From positions 10,882,319 to 10,946,318 of the forward strand of contig CM067531.1 in the NCBI GenBank assembly GCA_034509925.1: DNA of 64,000 nucleotides, written 5' to 3'. Position numbers and translations under genes: made by a program. The notes below the pieces were generated by a model. That model ran no database searches. It worked only from the letters and a program-made list of their open reading frames with translations, and had not been told where the DNA came from. Positions 43,401 to 60,500 of this stretch are shown here, in pieces; the stretch's first letter is position 1, and each line of letters begins with the position of its first letter. The stretch comes from Hirudinaria manillensis (lineage: Eukaryota > Annelida > Clitellata > Hirudinida > Hirudinidae).

Positions 43401-45764
43401 AGAAACAAATAGCTTTAAAAAAAAAATGAACAAAGCTAAAACGAACAGCGGTGCGTGTCCTCAGTTGCGGCAAAATCTCGATTGATGTCCGAATGCAAAT
43501 ACGTTCGCATTGAATGACATTTCACACCGACGATGTGCAGGAGAAAAATGCTCAACGATGTCACATTTTGCGACTGAAATTTTACGATGGATGATTTTAT
43601 GCCACGAGAAATCATCAGAAAATGGATTGAAAATGGATTGAAAATCCATCGGTAAAAGAAAGTTAAAGTTTCGGCCTGAACTAACACGTGCACGAATGAC
43701 TATAAAACGTACAGTGCTACAGAGTGACAAACTCGTTGCTGAATTTAAGCTCCGTAGGTAGGCTTCAATTGCCCTCAGTCACAGGTTTCCAACAGTGTAA
43801 ACACAGCTCAACAGCTTCCCAAAGTGCCTCTCCAGTTGCTATGAATCACTCGAAGCTATCGATCTTTTTAAACATAAAAGCGTCCGTTTCTCTGATTTAA
43901 TATTAGCACAACACTATCTAATACTAGCAATACTATCTATTACTTAATTTTATTAATTTGTAAAATGATTTTGTTTTTGTTTAAGAAGTTTATTCCTTCG
44001 AACAGAATTTACTCAATGAGGACATTATTTTCAACCGAATTGAATGAACATTTTTTTTTTACTAGGTTTCTCTGCTGAGAGCCCACGCTGGTGAACACTT
44101 GCTCCTGACATTGGCCAGGAGATCCATGGCCTATCAAGACGTTTTGTTGCTGGGCAACGATTGTATCATACCCAGACAAACAGCTGATTCTGAAATAAAC
44201 AGACTGGCTGCAAGAATTCTGGACGAAATAGTCGAACCAATGAAAGAGGTTCAAATGGATGACACTGAACTCGCCTGTTTGAAAACCATCGTCTTCTTTG
44301 ATCCTGGTAAATTATTTTATTCATCATCGTTCGGTCGGGCATTTAGTTTTACCTCAAGTACTCGTTGAGAGTTTGTGTGTGTGTGACTTTGTACGAAGCT
44401 TCGTGCGCTTTTAAAACCTGGATTCCAACTGACGAGTTACACCGATCGGAGGTGTGGCTTCAATCCTTATCTTTGTCAACGTGATTGTAATTATACCGTT
44501 TAGGATTTTAGTTGCCAGTGCAGATCCATTTAAAATTTATTGATTCTTTAGTGATTTTGATGTGGATAATAAAAGAATTGCTTCCTGGTAATCCACTAAA
44601 AGTCATGGCGGGTTTAGGTCGATCGTCGTTTACATCGGTTTTTCGTTTTCGTTTTCGTGAGTCGCTAGCAAATAATTGAGGCGAAACATTTTTGGAATAA
44701 AATTATTTGTAATTGTTGTAAATATTAGACTCCAAAACAACTTAAAACCTTAATTAATGACCTGAATTTTAACTGAAACTATGCAGCATTTAAGTATAAT
44801 AAAGTTAGTCACAATCTTGTCGAGCATTGGTAAAATGATTTATTTAAAATTGGAAAGAAACGATTAAATACATTAAATGCGCATTTAAATTTTGCCAATT
44901 TAATAGTTGGGCTACTTCTACAACGTTATGTGCCATGTTTCAGATGCAAAAGGAATAAGCGATGCGTCTAAGATAAAGTCCATCAGATTTCAAGTCCAAG
45001 TCAACTTAGAGGACTACATCAACGACAGGCAGTACGACACCAGGGGTCGTTTTGGGGAGATTCTTCTCATTTTGCCGAGTCTGCAAAGTATAACATATCA
45101 GCTGGTAGACCAAATTCACTTTGCCAGAACTTACGGTATGGTAAAAGTGGACAGTCTTGTTCAAGAGATGCTCTTAGGTTCGAATTCTTGGCTTTTGCTT
45201 TACGAATGTTGTAACAAACTGTAATGTTCATGATTTACATTAAAAGGGATAACTGTAGATCAGTCGATGTCCAACATGATGACGTCCGTCGGACCTTCCC
45301 TCTACATCAATCCTCACTCGGGCATTAGGGAACAGCCTCTCGAGGTGATCAGAATAAACGATTTGCCGGCACCTACTTCCATAGGACTCCATTCTCTGTC
45401 TCACTTGGAAAACGGCACAATCCTCGTGCCCAACTTGCAGCATTACGTTGACGACAGACCGTCTTCTCTGCAACAATCCAATCTGGAGTCCCAGACGCAG
45501 CCCATGCAGGGAGATTCACCCCCGCCTCCGAAATCGAATTCTTCTCCTACTGATTCCGCAACGATTAAGCTCAATCTTTTGAACGACGGTAGCTCTTCTT
45601 TCATTTATCCGGGCTCTGAGAGCGAGTTACTGGAACGCATGAAAACTTCTTCGCCTGAATCTTCGCCTCCGTCGGGTCCAAGTAAAAGCAGTTCTTCTGA
45701 AGATTTCGTCTCGGACTCGACATTCAAACTGTTTGCTCATCATTTCAAAGCCGAGGCCGTTTGA
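39503..45764 (+). CDS. HNF4: HNF4 nuclear receptor (NR2A), complete
   Basis: Seven exons: 39503-39560, 39910-40251, 41909-42024, 42115-42264, 44066-44306, 44944-45177 and 45247-45764, totalling 1,659 nt (552 aa plus stop). HNF4 binds DR1 elements as a homodimer and controls lipid, gut and liver-type metabolic genes in animals. The DNA-binding domain (residues about 65-130) begins [19 protein letters not shown], has P-box CDGCK, and ends [11 protein letters not shown]. The ligand-binding domain (about 175-392) contains [41 protein letters not shown] and [19 protein letters not shown]. Helix 12 (AF-2) is VQEMLLG. A long, Ser/Pro-rich F domain of about 170 residues follows. Exon junctions agree in phase. 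The start is [10 protein letters not shown]; an alternative start lies at 39870. An AATAAA is found at about 46480. Confidence 0.95.
40387..40424. repeat. (AT)n microsatellite, HNF4 intron 2
   Basis: About 19 atat units shortly after exon 2 in a 1.66-kb intron that otherwise shows no coding signal. Confidence 0.9.
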
Positions 45765-47724
45765 TTGTAGATCGTGTCTGATTGTTGTAGTGGTGGTGAT
45801 GCCAGTTCGGACGTTGTTTTTCTTGTTTTGTTTTTTTGTTTTGTTTTTTTTTGTTTTTTCGAAGCAATTTCAAATTTGTTTATATCTCTCATTTTATGTC
45901 TCGGCTCAATTAAAGTATTTTTTAAGTGTTGTTTTCAATTTAATTGTCACTAATTGACGACAACAATCACTTGCTAAAGTCCTCGTCGTAAGGAGTTAAA
46001 TTTGAGGAAATTTACGCAAGAGTGCCTGACCTTAGGGATGACATTTTTGAGGCCTTGAATTTTTTTTTGTCTTATCCTTCTTCTTCAAGATGCGTTTCTT
46101 CGAGGTGATGATGATTATGATGATGATGTTGATGGTGGTAATGATAGTGATGACGTAATGTTAGTGTTGCCTACACGTGGTCGAATGTCCACTTTACTTA
46201 TAAGTTTTACGACAATGAATTTAAATATTTTTTTTTTTTTTGAAAAGAGATGTATTGAGAGATTGAAAATGATTAAGAAGTTGTAATCATGCCTTTGTTT
46301 CGAGGTGATATCGATCATTTTTATCAGTTGCGTTTTATCAACGTCTTTACAACATACTTGGATTTTTAAATATTTTAAATCTTTGTTACAGAAATGTTAA
46401 TATATATATATATAAATATATATATATACATACATATATATGTATATGTATGTATACATGTATGTACATGTATATCTCAAATAAAAAACAGATGTTTCTA
46501 TGTTTTCTTACATCGAAAATATTTGCATTCTTTATTGAAAGCATTCACACGAAAAAGGCATTAATTTTATTTCAAAACATTGATATGCGTCAATTATTCG
46601 TTCATTTTATACTTTCTCCATAATTCCCAGAACTTCTGCTGACCAGAACTTCGAGATAAAGTGAATTAAAATCCGCTGAACATTATTATCATCGTCGAGT
46701 TATGGAAGATCTCAGTCAGAATTAAGAGACATCTTCCAACGTTCCAGGGCCACTGTCTGACAGCGAAAGAAAGCAGAAAGCAGAAGTTTAAAAATAACAT
46801 TAACTTTAAAATGAAGCGACTATCAAATAGCTGACAATGTCAGCTCAAAAAATCCTTCTGTAATAAAGATATTTTATAATTCATAAGTTATTTTGAAGAC
46901 ACTGTTCGCTATAGAGTTGCAAAGCTTGAATTTTGAACAAGTAACCTTTATACCATCGACTAGCGGTGTTTCTTTAGTGTCATACTTCTAGGGATCATCT
47001 CTTTAGTGGACTTTGCCAGGACGTCAGTCAGAACTGATTCTGGTACCCAGACCAGGATGACGAGTCCCGGCGCATCTCACTGGGCGCGAGGAAAGGTTTG
47101 GCCGTCTTTGGAAACGGGGTCGTCCGCTGCCCTTCCCATCGATGAACGCTCTCCCTCGCTTGAGGCGAGTTGGGAGGTGAGAGTCGCTTTCCGACTGGTT
47201 CACGTTTTTTTTTTAGCAAATCAAATATAACTTTTCCTGAGGGGTTTGTGCCTCGGTCTTATCACTTCATCCCCTTCGTCCGTCGATGGGGCGCCCTCTG
47301 TCGAAATACGTTTTTGACGAAACGGGATACCCCGCGCCTCACGCTAAGATTTGTGGTCTTTCCATCAAGAAACGCTCTCTAAAACGAGTTGTAAGGTGTT
47401 AACGTTGTAGGCATAAGATGTCTAAACATTGAAAAAAAATTTACTTAATGACTTTTGTTTTTTTTTTAAGTTTTGTCATTATAACATCTGATGAATCACA
47501 AGCCACAAAATGAAAGAAGCACCATAAGCACTCAGAAAAGATCGGAAAATATTTGGACGAAACTAGATTTATATTTTATATTTAATTTAATTTTTAATCA
47601 CCTTCTTAATCGTGTTTTCTTTTAGCTTTGTTTTGCCAGGGCCTTAGGATGGTTCATCTGTCATGTGATTGTCGCTTATCGCGTTCAACAGACTCTCCAA
47701 CCTTTCCTATGTTTAAAGCTTGCA
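45765..47724. other. HNF4 3' region and upstream region of folliculin
   Basis: The left part is probably HNF4 3'UTR: T-rich, with gatgat stretches near 46105-46150, a TA/TGTA repeat at 46397-46475 and AATAAA near 46480. A less AT-rich block at about 47000-47400 has short open frames on both strands but nothing recognisable; it may be the folliculin promoter region or an old repeat. Confidence 0.5.
46397..46475. repeat. (TA)n/(TGTA)n repeat in the HNF4 3' flank
   Basis: tatatata passes into tatgtatg and tacatgta runs just ahead of the candidate poly(A) signal. Confidence 0.85.
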
Positions 47725-50522
47725 ATGAATACGATTGTTTCGTTATGTCACTTTTGTGAAATTCACGGACCAATAGTTCTCTTTTGCACTCAGGAAATTG
47801 CTCTCCAAAAGAATATTTCTAACGTCACCGAGGATTTATTCTTATCTACATTCATAAAACCCTCAGAAAATACTGAAACTAAAAATGCTGACAAGAATTT
47901 GTCGCAGAAAAATGGCAAGCAAGGGGAATCATGCGATGTTGTTAATTTTCATATTATCTTTTTAACTTTTTTCTGAAGTTTATTTGATATATGAGCAACT
48001 AAAAAGCAACAACAATTAAACTCTCATGCACATTTCAACATCATTTTCAGGCATGCCAGTCTTTTAAAAATGCTACTCATGGCTTTATAACCAGAGATGA
48101 GACAAATTCAAAAGTTTACTTGACTACTCAGCTTCCCTATGATGATGTTTTTGATAAAATTGTGAGGCAAACTTGTTTTCAGAGTATCTCGTGTGAAGTG
48201 AGTAAATAATTTTTTGGTGATTTCAACAATTTTAGCTTTAATAATTAAAGAGAGTTTCCAATAATAAGTAATAAAATTAAAATCACTAATTGAATATATT
48301 CTTGCTTAAATACTTCTAGCAATATCCAGGGCAAGTGGGTCCAATGTTTTTTGGAGATGAAGGAATTTCTTACACATTCAGCTTTAAGTTTTCTCTCAAA
48401 GATTTCCACTCGAGAGGTTTTAAAAGGAATTATGGCATCAATATTATATCGAAAGATAAAGTTCATCTTTTGAATTCCTGGGACTTTTATTGCAAGAATC
48501 TTGAAGGAATCGTGTCCAAATTAAAAAGTGAAGCAGAAGCGTGTTTTGTTAAAGAGCATGCTCACCACGGAACAAGTTTGTCTTTGGCCGTTATGACTTT
48601 ATTTAAATATTTAAGTGTATTTGGCTCTTAATGATTAATGATGCTCCTCCTCGTTCCTCGAGATTTACCTGGAAGATCCATTCCATTGGCAACGTCGTCA
48701 TCTCTGACCACATTCCACCCGAAAAGTGGCAAGCCTCAGAAGATCCAAAACAACCAAACCAGATCACTTTGTGATATCACTGGAAATATTAATGTCTTTC
48801 TGAACCTTCATCAATTTTTTGTCCTCATGATGAGAGCCAACGGTGGTCGCCTTAGGGAAAACTTGGTCAGCAAGTCCCCTCACAGCTTCATAGATTTAAA
48901 TAAAGTTGAAGGTAGTGCTTGCTTAGCAATGTGCTTGGAACTTATGATAAACTTTTCAAAGGATCTCTTCCTACAGAAACTGAAGAAGGTTTTGTGAAAT
49001 TATTCAGTGAGCCAATGAAATCAGAACAAAGAGCTCCCGAGAAACCTGAAAAATATTCGTTGGCCATTTTTACTCACCTTAGGAGCTTAATGAAGGCAAT
49101 TGATTGTTCAATGTTTTTTAGTGAAATATATATTGACATAATTGTATCAGCATTTACAACTTATAAATAGATAGCTTTAATCAAAAATAGTTAACATCTG
49201 AGTTGTATAAATACAATCCTAATTGATTAGAATAACATGTTTAATATTATGCATTCCCTCAACTGATATGCTATGGTAAAATATAATTTTTATCTTGAAC
49301 AACAACTCAGGTATTGGGTTTGACATCCTTCATGGAAGTGTTGTATCATGTCATTGTGGGTACTCAGGTGCTTGTGAGAGCCCAGGATAAGGAAGTCATA
49401 AAATCTGTAATCGATTGCCTGAAGGTCAGAACTCCCATTCTTATCATTAATTCAGCGTTTCATAGAAAGATTCAAACGATTCATTCGATCGAAGACGTTG
49501 CTTCCTGACGGATGCAAGAACGTGGCTTATTACACGACGGATTACGAGAGCTTCGACCGTTGCAACTTCGTCGGCATGCCATTGCTGCCACTCCTGCCGA
49601 CCAATTTGAAGCCTTGTCTGCTGCTGGACATCAGCGGACTCCACACTTTGAAGAAAGTACCTCCTGTTGACAAGTGTAGGATCTACGAATGTCTGAGGTC
49701 TGAGATTGAAGAGCTGCTGCTGAGGTATTACATGGTCACCTTTGAAAAGATTTATCTCCCTGACAAGAGTAAGGACTCTATTATATTGTGTAAACTTGTA
49801 TTTTTCATGCTTTGCTAAGTTTTATTGTTTTCTTGAGTTCTAATTTAACAAATTTGTGCATTTTTCCCATTACTTAATAAATAGCTAATAAATTAGTTAC
49901 TTAAGCCAGTTTACAGATTATAAAACTTAACTTGGATGTAACATACAATGAATCCGTGCGATAATAATTATAATAAAGGAATAGGAAATTATATTTTTGT
50001 TTGGGCACCCTGATTGGTCAATCTGATTTTGAAATGATTCTTTTATTGTTGACAAGTAATTCATTTTTACTCAATTTATCGACAAATGGCCCTTCAAATT
50101 GGGTTCAGAAATAAATAAATAAATATGTCGTTATATTTGCTTCTCAGTTCCAACTTTGTTAGAAAATGTCCAAAAAATAATCCTGAACGAATGCCTTGAT
50201 AACTCTGTTGTGGATTTGTGTTTGGCATCTCTGAGAGAGGATTGGTTTAAGTAAGTGGTTTTTGTTTAAGTGTTTAAATTTGTGTGTGTTTTTTTAATGT
50301 TAGGCAAACACTATGCTGGGATATTTAGTTGTAAATCACTTGGCAGCTAATTTGATTTACAGCAAAGCCAAGGCATATTATGCATTCATAAAGGGAGGTC
50401 AAAGGTCGAAAAGTGACATTGAAAAGCTTCTACAAGTTCTTGGGGCAAAAAGTGAAGACAAAATTGTGCTGACATTTTGGATGACTGCAATGTTTCCAAA
50501 AGAATGCCGGTCTGATTCATAA
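47725..50522 (+). CDS. FLCN: Folliculin, complete
   Basis: Proposed exons: 47725-47937, 48051-48197, 48320-48575, 48663-48873, 48927-49095, 49311-49424, 49495-49768, 50148-50250 and 50363-50522, totalling 1,647 nt (548 aa plus stop). Folliculin acts with FNIP at the lysosome as a GAP for RagC/D in amino-acid sensing to mTORC1 and TFEB/TFE3. It starts with the family signature MNTIVSLCHFCEIHGPIVLF. Then follow VGPMFFGDEGISYTFS and FKRNYGINII (longin/uDENN part), VLGLTSFMEVLYHVIVG and LLPDGCKNVAYYT (DENN part), and a C-terminal EDWFNKAKAYYAFIK and KLLQVLGAKSEDKIVLTFWM. The middle exons are the least certain: one intron would be only 53 bp (48874-48926), and the intron after 49095 would start with GC instead of GT. 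Confidence 0.9.
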
Positions 50523-51220
50523 TGATTTACCATGCATGGAACCGTTTTTGTTTTATTTTTGGTTAAGTTTCTCATTTACTTTTGTATTTTAAACTAAAAT
50601 TATTTAAGTAACAAATTATTTAATTACATCCAAAGGTATGTTGGACTTGGAATTTTGCATGTCTATTAGAATTTCAATCACCAAATAGCTTAATTTTATG
50701 TTCTTTAATGTGTCCATAGCTTCAACTATATTTCATTTGTAGATGTGGCTTTGAGCAGCCATATAATTTTTTTAAAACTTTTTGTTAGCATTTTTGGATT
50801 TATAAAATAATAATAATAAAATAATTGAATGATAACAATGAGTGCATCATTTACAAATGGCCTAGCATCAAGGATTCTTTTTGATCATTTATGTAGAACC
50901 ATCTCCTTAAAATGATTCACAGCTCAGGTCTGAGTACCTGTGCTTCTACCAGCTCTCTGAAAGATTTAAACAATTTTAGAACTTAAGAAAGTAGGGATCC
51001 CTATAATGTTAGAAGCTGAAAATGGGCATTCAGGACCATTGAATAAAACAATACCAATTAAAAGTATTTTTTTTAGTAAAGGACCTTACTGAGAATTAGA
51101 GAATTTGATAGAGAAGTTGGGCTTGTTCAGATTATAATTTTATGAGTGTTTCTTGCCATTTATTCATGAATTCAATGTTGCTTTGAAATCATGGATTAAG
51201 GATGTACTGCATTACATTAG

Positions 51221-51577
51221 GTGGTGCTCACCAGCTTCGATCATATTGTCTGGAAACAGAATGAAAGGCGAAGTCGGGGATTTTTAAACTATTTTAATGG
51301 TTATTCCTGCGTATTGTCCCATATTACTGAGGTAAGAAAAGAAGATTTTTTATGTGCTGTAGCTGGCGGATCTGGAGAGAAAGATTTAATCCTCAAATTA
51401 AATATTAGCACACATTTTATCCTGGGCCCGCAAAGTTTTCTTTCTCCTTCAAGTATAGGCCATCCGCCAAAATTAGTTATCTACGTACAGCTTATAAATT
51501 ATGAAGGAAGTCAGAATAGTTTCTTAATTGACTCTTGGCAAGTGAAAAAGTTACTCACACCAATTGATCTCTCATAG
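51221..51577 (+). CDS. Unidentified coding-like exon or gene remnant, 118 codons
   Basis: An open frame of 118 codons follows a splice-acceptor-like attacattag and ends in TAG after LLTPIDLS. It has no upstream ATG in frame, so it would be a terminal exon or a remnant. Composition looks protein-like, with alternating hydrophobic stretches (LILKLNISTHFILG, PPKLVIYVQLINYEG) that suggest a beta-rich fold. I find no upstream partner exon in the 700 bp before it and do not recognise the family. It could also be chance. Confidence 0.3.
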   Translation: MVLTSFDHIVWKQNERRSRGFLNYFNGYSCVLSHITEVRKEDFLCAVAGGSGEKDLILKLNISTHFILGPQSFLSPSSIGHPPKLVIYVQLINYEGSQNSFLIDSWQVKKLLTPIDLS

Positions 51578-52099
51578 CGATTTAGACATATCTAGATGAA
51601 TTCCCATGAAAATAATGTTTAACGTACACCATCCATTCCATTAAATGAGGGGTTAAACAAATTTGTGTTCTCCCAATAAAAAACTAGATAACTTTGGCAT
51701 CTTTTTTCTCCATCTCCCAAACATCTTCAGTACAATTTTCTTTATTTGAGCTGCATTCTTTTTTTTTTGTCTCCGGGGATTATTGAAGAGAAGTTGAAAA
51801 AACTGTTATATTAATATTATAGATATTAACTGAGACATAAGGTTCTGGCAGCTATTAAACTAGGCTGATGCCTGAAGGATCTCAGCTCCTGACTATTTAT
51901 TCATGAAGGGAGGTGCCATAATATTGGGCGGAGCTGCATTTATTTGCTAAAGACACCCCCAAAATAAGCCTTGTAAATTGAAAATTTACAATAAATTTTT
52001 ATCTTGTTGCCTTGTGAAAACATTTAAGTTGCCGACATATGTTTCTATTCTAATGCAAACAGAACTTAACTCAGCCCTTACACCTAGGTGTCTTCATAA

Positions 52100-52290
52100 A
52101 ACAAAATCCTAACGAAATCTAATCCGTGAACACCATGACATACCATACAATAGGCTACCCTTAACCCTACCCCTGAGAGCACAAACCCTCCTCTTTCGTA
52201 AAGATCGATTAATAGGTCGATGGGGAGTCGAACTATTGCGTGGCAGGCGAGCAAGCGCTGATCCGCCGCTACTGATGGGAAAAAGTCATA
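52100..52290 (-). repeat. tRNA-derived SINE
   Basis: On the minus strand, gtagcggcggatcagcgct (A-box region), then ttgctcgcctgccacgc (anticodon-arm-like), then atagttcgactcccc (a near-perfect B-box AGTTCGACTCC) occur in tRNA order and spacing. The body then runs on towards 52100. It has the head of a pol III SINE. The 3' end and target duplications were not resolved. Confidence 0.6.
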
Positions 52291-52643
52291 TCTATTAAAG
52301 ATATGAAAATACACTGACGTCGATCATCTTATGAGACTTTTCTTCACTAATAATTAATTAGGAACTGAGGAGATCCATTCGGCGTTAGCCTATTAAACTA
52401 GCGTTTGATTCGTAAATCATACGAGTGAGTTTAATTATTCTTTAAACTTTGTTAAATTGCGAAAAATTTATTGAATATAATGTTTTTCACAACTAAATAA
52501 TTTACTGTTGATATAAATGTTGTTAACTTTTTGTAACTTTCCAGATTAGTAATCCAAAATTATAATCAGCCGATGGTCTCAGCCGCTCGCGTTAGTGTCC
52601 CGATTTATTCGCATGATATTTTGAGTAACTAGGAACTACGAAG

Positions 52644-56400
<3,757 letters not shown>

Positions 56401-57538
56401 TGACAGACAGACGGAGGGTCGATCGTCACGTGGTATTTTGGAGATGAGGTCAAAGATGTTCATTTTTCATGATGCGGGTCGAAGGAATTTTGAACTTTTG
56501 AATTTCATTTGCTTTGAAATTCAAATGCTCGTTAAATTCCTGAAATCTCATTTCGCAAATTTCCAATTCCGATCGGACTTATCGATTCTTCGACGCGATT
56601 CGGTCGTTTTTTTTGTGAAATCGTTTCCAAAAAGTTTTGCATGAAAACTTGATGTGGGGAATTTTGTAAAGAAGGAGGGGGGTGTTGCAGGTTGCACTGT
56701 TGATATTTTGAAGTCCCGCGGTGTCACATATTTATTAAATTTTTCGAACCACTCGTCCGACATTTTGTAGAGGTATTGAAACGTCGGAACCGATTTAAAG
56801 CCCGGCGACGTGTCGATTTTAAAGGGCAAAGTCTATTCCATTCTTTGGGAGCACTCCGACAATCATGATTTTCTATTTTAATTTTCCATTTCTCGTGCAC
56901 GTGTGGAGCATGGATATAAATGATATAAGTTGTCACCGTTTTTATTATGCCATACAAAATAGGTTAGGTTATGCTTCGAGAAAACGTACGTCGTCGAGTT
57001 CATTGTGTTCAACAGCCTAACGAGTTACATCTCTTTCCTACTTGAAGTATTCATTTTGCATGCCCGGGCATCCGTCGCACGGTGCGAGCGCGTGAGTTTG
57101 CGTAGTTGTGTTCGTGCCAGTCTCGCTTCCTTAGACGTTTCCGTATCAAAGTGTTACGTGCAATTCACTCTTAGACGTTGGTATATATCTACATTCGTCG
57201 TTGGTCCCGCGGCATACGAGGAAGCTTCACCTTGGAGATGTTTGCATAGTTTCCATTTGAAATTGTGATTCATTTGTTATTACGGACCTGTAATTCGTTG
57301 ACGATTTTGGACTTAATTTTCAAAATTATGTCTGGTCGGAATTATTTCGGTCATCTTCCAAGTGAATTGTTAATCGCTTTAATCGACTGGAAAGAATTCG
57401 TCGCATGCAATTTCGTGGGAAAAGTTGAGTCGCCGAGGACTCTGACGCATCAATTTCTTGATAATTGTTTAACAAGATAATTACAGTTTGTATTTACAAA
57501 GTTGTATAAATTAACCATAATTGTGTAAATTGGACGAT
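56401..57538. other. Convergent region between PCYT2 and the cyclin gene
   Basis: The two genes point towards each other here. Several frames of 60-95 codons occur on both strands (for example minus 56548-56829), but none has a recognisable product or conserved start. The 57000-57260 part is locally GC-richer with CG dinucleotides. I support no gene in it. Confidence 0.5.
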
Positions 57539-60500
57539 TCACTTTCGCAGGAAAGCGGTGTGGATGACTCTTCGTGCCGGTCGTGGTGGCGGTGGTTTGG
57601 CAACGAGTTTCTTTTCTGGAGTCATTCCTCCCGAAACTGCGGCCGCTTGATCGGCAGTTCTCGAGGGTTTTGGTTTACTTTTGAGGTATGAGCAAACATT
57701 TATGTAGGAGGTGAGGGGAAGGACCTTTGTCTCAGCCACTTGATTGAACCTATTGCACAAAGAGTGGAGTGAGATTAATTAAATTTGTAAATTGCTGTGC
57801 TGGTATTGTTAGGAGTCGCTGAGGTCGACGTTTTATTGTTTGCCTAACTATCTCCGGGTGTACGTCGGCCTCGTTTATTTGGGAATGAATTTAGGTCATG
57901 GATTACAAAGTAGTTTGAGAACCCAATTTCCGTAAATGTGAGATATCTCTAGAGAAGTTTTAGTAAATGTTGAAGTTGCGGCAAAAGCCCTCTCGTTGGC
58001 TGCTATTTGCGATGCCTAACCCTGCCCGACCTCTCAATTCTGGGGATCCACAAAACTTGCTCCCCTTAATTCCCCAGGTATCTAACCTAACCAGTATTGG
58101 AATCGAATTCCGAGCAGATACTAGAATGTGCTCCTAATCACGTACTTAATGTATTCTAGTGTTAGTTACTCGTCGTTGACGGGTGTCGGTTTAGATAGCG
58201 TCAGCTGTGACACGCGTCACTAAATGTCGAACAAGTGGAGTTCAAATAGCGACCGAAGCTGACCTTTTCGATGAATATTTTTCACGAATGTGACCAAAGG
58301 AAGAGAGAGGCTGCGTGAAGAAGATGTTGTGGACCTCCATGATGCAGAATATCAACGAGCTGCATTCGTACCCAGTGATTTCTACCAACTTCTCGTCCTG
58401 TTCCAAACGGCCACAAGATTTCAATGTCAGTCATTGTTCCTATTATTGGCTTCTCAGAATAACTTCGCTATCTTTAAACAAGGAATTAGGCGGAAGGATA
58501 AGTGGACTTTTTATAAACAAAATTATTTGTAATTTAAAGACGAAATTCACTTTTAGCAATGCATCTTACCCACGGTGACATGTGCAGAAGAAGTCGCGAG
58601 ACGAAGATGGCGGATGCAGCAATTTCGCTCGGAAGGAATGGAAGTGAATGTTTTCCATTGATCACAACTAATTCCATCAACATCTGTTGGCAGGGATATT
58701 CCTTACTGTTAAACGTTTGCATATTCCAAAACTAAATTATGAATAATGAATTATGAGTCTATGAACATACTTAATAAATTAATGTAGTATAACATTCATC
58801 ACTATTTTCGCTTGAAACGTTTGCTGAAAATTATCATTAGATCATATTATCATAATGTTCACATTTAAATACCAATTGTATATATAATAAGAAGTATCAT
58901 TTACAAATACTATTGTGGCAATCCTATTCGGAACTTGAAAACAATGTTTAATACCATGGCAAGATATCGGACGTTATCGCTGCCTTGGGTTTCCTGAATA
59001 AATTTGTCGCAAAAATAACTTGGTGTAGGAGGAGAAAGATCGAAGCAGAGGACTTTTAGAAGGATTGTTTCCATCTCCAACATCTGTAATCAATATTTTC
59101 TATTTTATTGGCTCTCAATTGAATAATTGTGATCAGTCAAACAAACTTCTTTCGTGCCGTATGTTCCGTTGGAGAGCTTTACAAAATCTTTTACTTCCCT
59201 GACGCTTGTGTTGTCGTCCATTTTCCTAGTTAATTATTTACTATTTATTTCCTAATTAAACTTGTGGTTATTATGGCTGTGACAATTTTTGAAGTATTTG
59301 TAAATGATGTTACAGAAACAATTGTTGCAGATGATGTAAGGATTGTTGCAGCAATGATGGAATGGAAATGATACAGTGATTGAAACAATTTTCACATTTA
59401 CATAGCATGAGATTGTTGGGGCGCAAATTGATTGTTGAAAATTGGAAATGCCAAGAAGTTTAATAAACCATGCTAGGTAGAGGCAGGTCATGCCTAGCAA
59501 CTGGATATCATTTTCTTTGACAACGACTCTGGTTAGAAATCTGTCGAAGTAGTTGAGAGCCAAAAACCAGATTTCCTGAGGCAGGGTGTAGAATTCACAC
59601 ACTGCAGTCAACCAATCGAAGAGTCTCGTCCTCATTTCATGAGTTACATGACGTTGGTCAGACATATAAGCAGCATTTGGTCTGTTCTTGAACTTTTAAG
59701 AATGAAAACAGTTTCAAGATTGCTTTCAAGTATCCTGTTTAGGTCGCTATTGGTGTCATTCTTTTGTTGACAGCAAACAGTAATTACTTTATAAATTCGA
59801 AATTAAAAAAAAAACTCACTTCTTTTTCTAGCTTCAGCATGTATTTGAGATTGTACAGATTGTACTCGTTCAAATATCTTTCTCCTTCATTCGCATCGTT
59901 TGATCTATTCATAATTCGTAAAAATTCGTAGACGTCCAATTACTTAAAATAGTTTAAGTCTCCGGCCGGATCGCTCCATTTATTCCAAATCCAAAAAGCT
60001 CGAGAAAACCTCGAAACTGGTAAACTGTTTAATCGAGAACCTTTCAAAGCGACAGACAGGTTAAAATGGGTGACTCTGTGAAACTAATTTGAATTATTAT
60101 TATTAACTGGCCAACATCCTTCACACGTGGAGATCAATGGTCCATATTTTAATTCATTTGAACACAATCATTTCGGACCTTTATCGTAGCCGAGATTATC
60201 GTGCATTAAGAATTGTCACGCCAATCCAAATATTGAATAAGAAATTAGTCAAACATTGTATCGATAAGACCATTTGTACAATATGTATATATATAATCTA
60301 TGCTATTGATTTCTTCGTTTGAGATGTCTCCTAACTTTGAATTGATAGTCACATGATAAAAATGTAGCTGCTAATTAATTTCTTTAAAGTGTTTGCCGGA
60401 TTGTAATTCGATATTTTTTCAAATATCAACACGTCGTAAATATTAGCACCACTAGCAGATGTAGGGGTTGCAGGAAGGATATAATCTCGAACTCTTGGAA

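Larger units (their letters stand above)
50523..52643. other. Intergenic DNA between folliculin and PCYT2
   Basis: AT-rich, holding an orphan coding-like frame (51221-51577) and a tRNA-derived SINE (about 52100-52290). The last few hundred bases should be the PCYT2 promoter and 5'UTR. Nothing else is recognised. Confidence 0.55.

Noticed and set aside
43291-43730. Minus-strand frames in HNF4 intron 4
   Set aside because: No homology and contained within an intron of a complete gene on the other strand.
47006-47400. GC-richer block with open frames on both strands upstream of folliculin
   Set aside because: No homology and no splice logic; more likely promoter or decayed repeat than a gene.
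56548-56829. Minus-strand frame of 93 codons containing MSDEWFEKFNKY
   Set aside because: No recognisable family and a weak start; possible, but not supportable in a convergent intergenic region.
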